64,000 nucleotides of DNA, taken from contig AP026123.1 of assembly GCA_030295235.1 (NCBI GenBank), forward strand, positions 248,001 through 312,000. Reading direction: 5' to 3'. Below the pieces are notes generated by a model, which saw nothing but the letters and a program-made list of their open reading frames with translations, had not been told where the DNA came from and ran no database searches. Positions 62,086-64,000 of this stretch are shown here, in pieces. The stretch's first letter is position 1. The number at the start of each line of letters is the position of its first letter. Origin of the DNA: Fistulifera solaris. Lineage: Eukaryota > Bacillariophyta > Bacillariophyceae > Naviculales > Stauroneidaceae. A program made the translations under genes and the position numbers.

Positions 62086-63479
62086 CTCTAGAGTATGAAG
62101 CTTGCTATAAAAATAATATTAAAAGCAAAGTGTCTTCAAACGGAATGTCTTTAGTGTGCAGAAGGCGTCGAAGTTTGGCAACGGGCTTTCGAACCGCAAG
62201 AATGAGAAAACGGAACACGTTGGCCTTTTTCCAAAGCGAAAAAAAGAAAACAGAACTTTTGGTGAAATTCGGATGACAGCAGAACATCGTTGGCCTAAGT
62301 AACAAGTACCGGTACGAAAGCGCAAAAGCGGTTATCAAGTGCCGGATGCCGGAAGTTGAAAGTCTACGTAACCTTCACGTAGCTCTCGTGGGGAAATTTA
62401 TCGACAGAGGGAAAACCCGGATATTGTCCAATTTCGAACACACCATCTTTCGCGTCTTTTGGGCATCAATGTCACCAAAACGTTGCCCAACATTGCTTAT
62501 GCAAGCCATGAAACTTTATTCGACTTTTTGTTTGACAATGTAAGATGAAAAAGTAGAAAGACACGACGCTTCCAATGTCTACGCGTAATCTGCGTAGCCG
62601 CCGTAGGAAATTTATCTCTGCAGGGGTACCCGGAGTTTGTGTTCTTCGCCATCATCCAATTCTTCGACCTGCAGTGCACAGATGTCAGCGTGTCCTTATC
62701 CTCCGTATCTGGTTCGTATCTTGAAGCAATAATGGCCTTCGAAATGAAAACAAAACGTCGATGGAACGAACGATGCAGCGCTTCGAATGTCTACGTAACC
62801 TTCACGTAGCTCTCGTAGGGAAATTTATCGACAGAGGGGAAACCCGGATATTGTCCAATTTCGAACACACCATCTTTCGCGTCTTTTGGGCATCAATGTC
62901 ACCCAAACGTTGCCCAACATCGCTTATGTAAGCCATCAAACAATATTCAACTTTTAGTTGACAATGAAAGATGAAACAGTTGCAAGACACGACGCTTCCA
63001 ATGTCTACGCGTATTCTGCGTAGCCGCCGTAGGAAATTTATCTCTGCAGGGGTACCCGGAGTTTGCGTTCTTCGCCATCATCCAATTCTTCGACCTGCAG
63101 TGCACAGATGTCAGCGTGTCCTTATCCTCCGTATCTGGTTCGTCTCAAGACGCATTAATGGCCTTCGAAATGAAAACAAAACGTCGATGGAACGAACGAT
63201 GCAGCGCTTCGAATGTCTACGTAATCTTCACGTAGCTCTCGTAGGAAATTTATCGACAGAGGGAAAACCCGGATATTGTCCAATTTCGAACACGTTGTAG
63301 GGGTAGGGGTCGGGTACCGGTACCGGTACCGGTACCCAGATAATTCACGATGATGGCATCTCATCGGCGGAACCACCCAAAAAGCTGAGTCAAAAAAATA
63401 AAAATTGGTTGTGCAATCTCACTTTCCATCTATGGTTGCATTGTTATCATTTTTAAAATTTACTCTTTATGGTCTCAAC
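62086..63479. repeat. 427-bp tandem array containing two stem-loop cores per unit
   Basis: TCTACGTA-N-CTTCACGTAGCTCTCG starts at 62363, 62790 and 63216, giving a unit of 426-427 bp in two full copies and one partial copy. Each unit holds a second, diverged core half a unit later (TCTACGCGTAATCTGCGTAG, then CCGTAGGAAATTTATCTCTG), so cores recur about every 213 bp. This is the same family, inverted, as at 11585-12083. After the array, 63300-63338 is a GGTACCGG hexamer microsatellite. Confidence 0.9.
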
Positions 63480-64000
63480 ATGCGATTTGATCATAGCGTA
63501 ATCATCTTTCTTGGGGCGTCGTTGCTGCCGCATTTAGATGCTTTTAGTTTTGTCAAAAACAGGGTGGCGCAACACCCGAAAGTAGCGTCACACATTCGGG
63601 TCTTTTCCAAAGATACTGATGATTATGACGATTGGTACGACGATTTCGATCCATCTGATTTCGAGACTCCTGCTCTTAGCAATGGCAGTCGTCGCCGACC
63701 GCATGGCTACATACGAGACACGAGCGAGGACAATTCGAATGTAAATTTAGATGCCGTGAATGCACTCTTGCAAGAAAGAGCAGATGCACGTTCAAACTGG
63801 AATTTCGATGTTGCGGATAAATTAAAAGAGCGGCTACTGCGAGAACACGGTGTGAGAGTGCTAGACAGGGAAGGGATTTGGAGGTCGGGATGCAGTGAAA
63901 GCGGCAGTGGTTCGAAGTTTGGTCGACGAAAACAGTCTCGTGGTAGGGATCCTATGATGGGTCGATCTGACTCTCGTCGTAGCACACCCTTACGCGATTT
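63480..64000 (+). CDS. Plastid-targeted protein with CysRS-like helical motif, 5' part
   Basis: A frame open from the ATG at 63480 to the window end. The signal peptide (MRFDHSVIIFLGASLLPHLD) is followed by AFSFVKN, the plastid motif. An acidic Tyr/Asp stretch (DTDDYDDWYDDFDP) precedes a helical block: LDAVNALLQERADARSNWNF, then DVADKLKERLLREHGVRVLD and REGIWRSG. This block resembles the R-x2-A-R-x-x-x-D-F-x-x-A-D-x-I-R element of cysteinyl-tRNA synthetase C-termini, which in diatoms recurs in unrelated plastid proteins. A basic Ser/Arg stretch follows (RRKQSRGRD). Function cannot be named from this part. Confidence 0.75.
   Translation, partial: MRFDHSVIIFLGASLLPHLDAFSFVKNRVAQHPKVASHIRVFSKDTDDYDDWYDDFDPSDFETPALSNGSRRRPHGYIRDTSEDNSNVNLDAVNALLQERADARSNWNFDVADKLKERLLREHGVRVLDREGIWRSGCSESGSGSKFGRRKQSRGRDPMMGRSDSRRSTPLRD

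Overview
The window reads as nuclear DNA of a photosynthetic stramenopile, most likely a pennate diatom. The evidence is direct: compact genes with one to three short GT-AG introns (about 67-160 bp); several proteins that begin with an ER-type signal peptide followed at once by an Ala-Phe-type junction (for example SSAFVVAPQ, TAAFSS, VHAFQPP, VQSFTTP, QPAFSP), the bipartite targeting signal of diatom complex plastids; and diatom-typical families (DUF6824, plastid HugZ/DUF2470-like protein, DUF2358). The species cannot be fixed from the sequence alone.

Layout. 0-8 kb: 5' end of a mitochondrial carrier (thiamine-pyrophosphate-carrier-like), a class I methyltransferase with a zinc ribbon, a TPR protein, a plastid-directed NYN nuclease with HTH and SAP domains, and a low-complexity protein. 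8-16 kb: a plastid 2-oxoglutarate oxygenase, mitochondrial 3-hydroxyacyl-CoA dehydrogenase, a repeat cluster, a BUD22-like nucleolar protein convergent with a Qa-SNARE, and mitoribosomal mL43. 17-25 kb: an EF-hand/nucleotide kinase fusion, a 217-bp satellite, a family 2 glycosyltransferase, a thylakoid-lumen FKBP, an RPA34.5-like Pol I subunit, an adenylate kinase and a secreted, possibly GPI-anchored protein. 25.9-27.7 kb: a non-autonomous inverted-repeat element. 28-31 kb: PRP3 and plastid IF-3. 33-45 kb: DUF6824 regulator, HAT1, 5'-nucleotidase, TLC-domain protein, DUF2358 plastid protein, UBC13 and an F-box-like/LON-like protein. 46-55 kb: a plastid ferredoxin-NADP reductase fused behind a COG2426 membrane domain, a RING-H2 ligase, a coiled-coil secreted protein, a tetraspan membrane protein, the HugZ-like protein and a CTR copper transporter. 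56-64 kb: an LCM-type methyltransferase, ATP synthase subunit d, a plastid aromatic amino acid permease, a 427-bp tandem array and the start of another plastid protein.

There is no operon logic; neighbours are functionally unrelated housekeeping and organelle genes. What links regions is non-coding structure. A 13-bp palindrome of the type CCAGA-N3-TCTGG forms four separate clusters, each directly 5' of one gene or a divergent gene pair. A stem-loop-bearing core repeated about every 213 bp occurs in opposite orientations near 12 kb and 62-63 kb. About fifteen otherwise well-conserved reading frames carry single-base frame breaks, mostly at homopolymers and in both directions. This is best explained by consensus sequencing error, so the affected genes are annotated as genes and not as pseudogenes.
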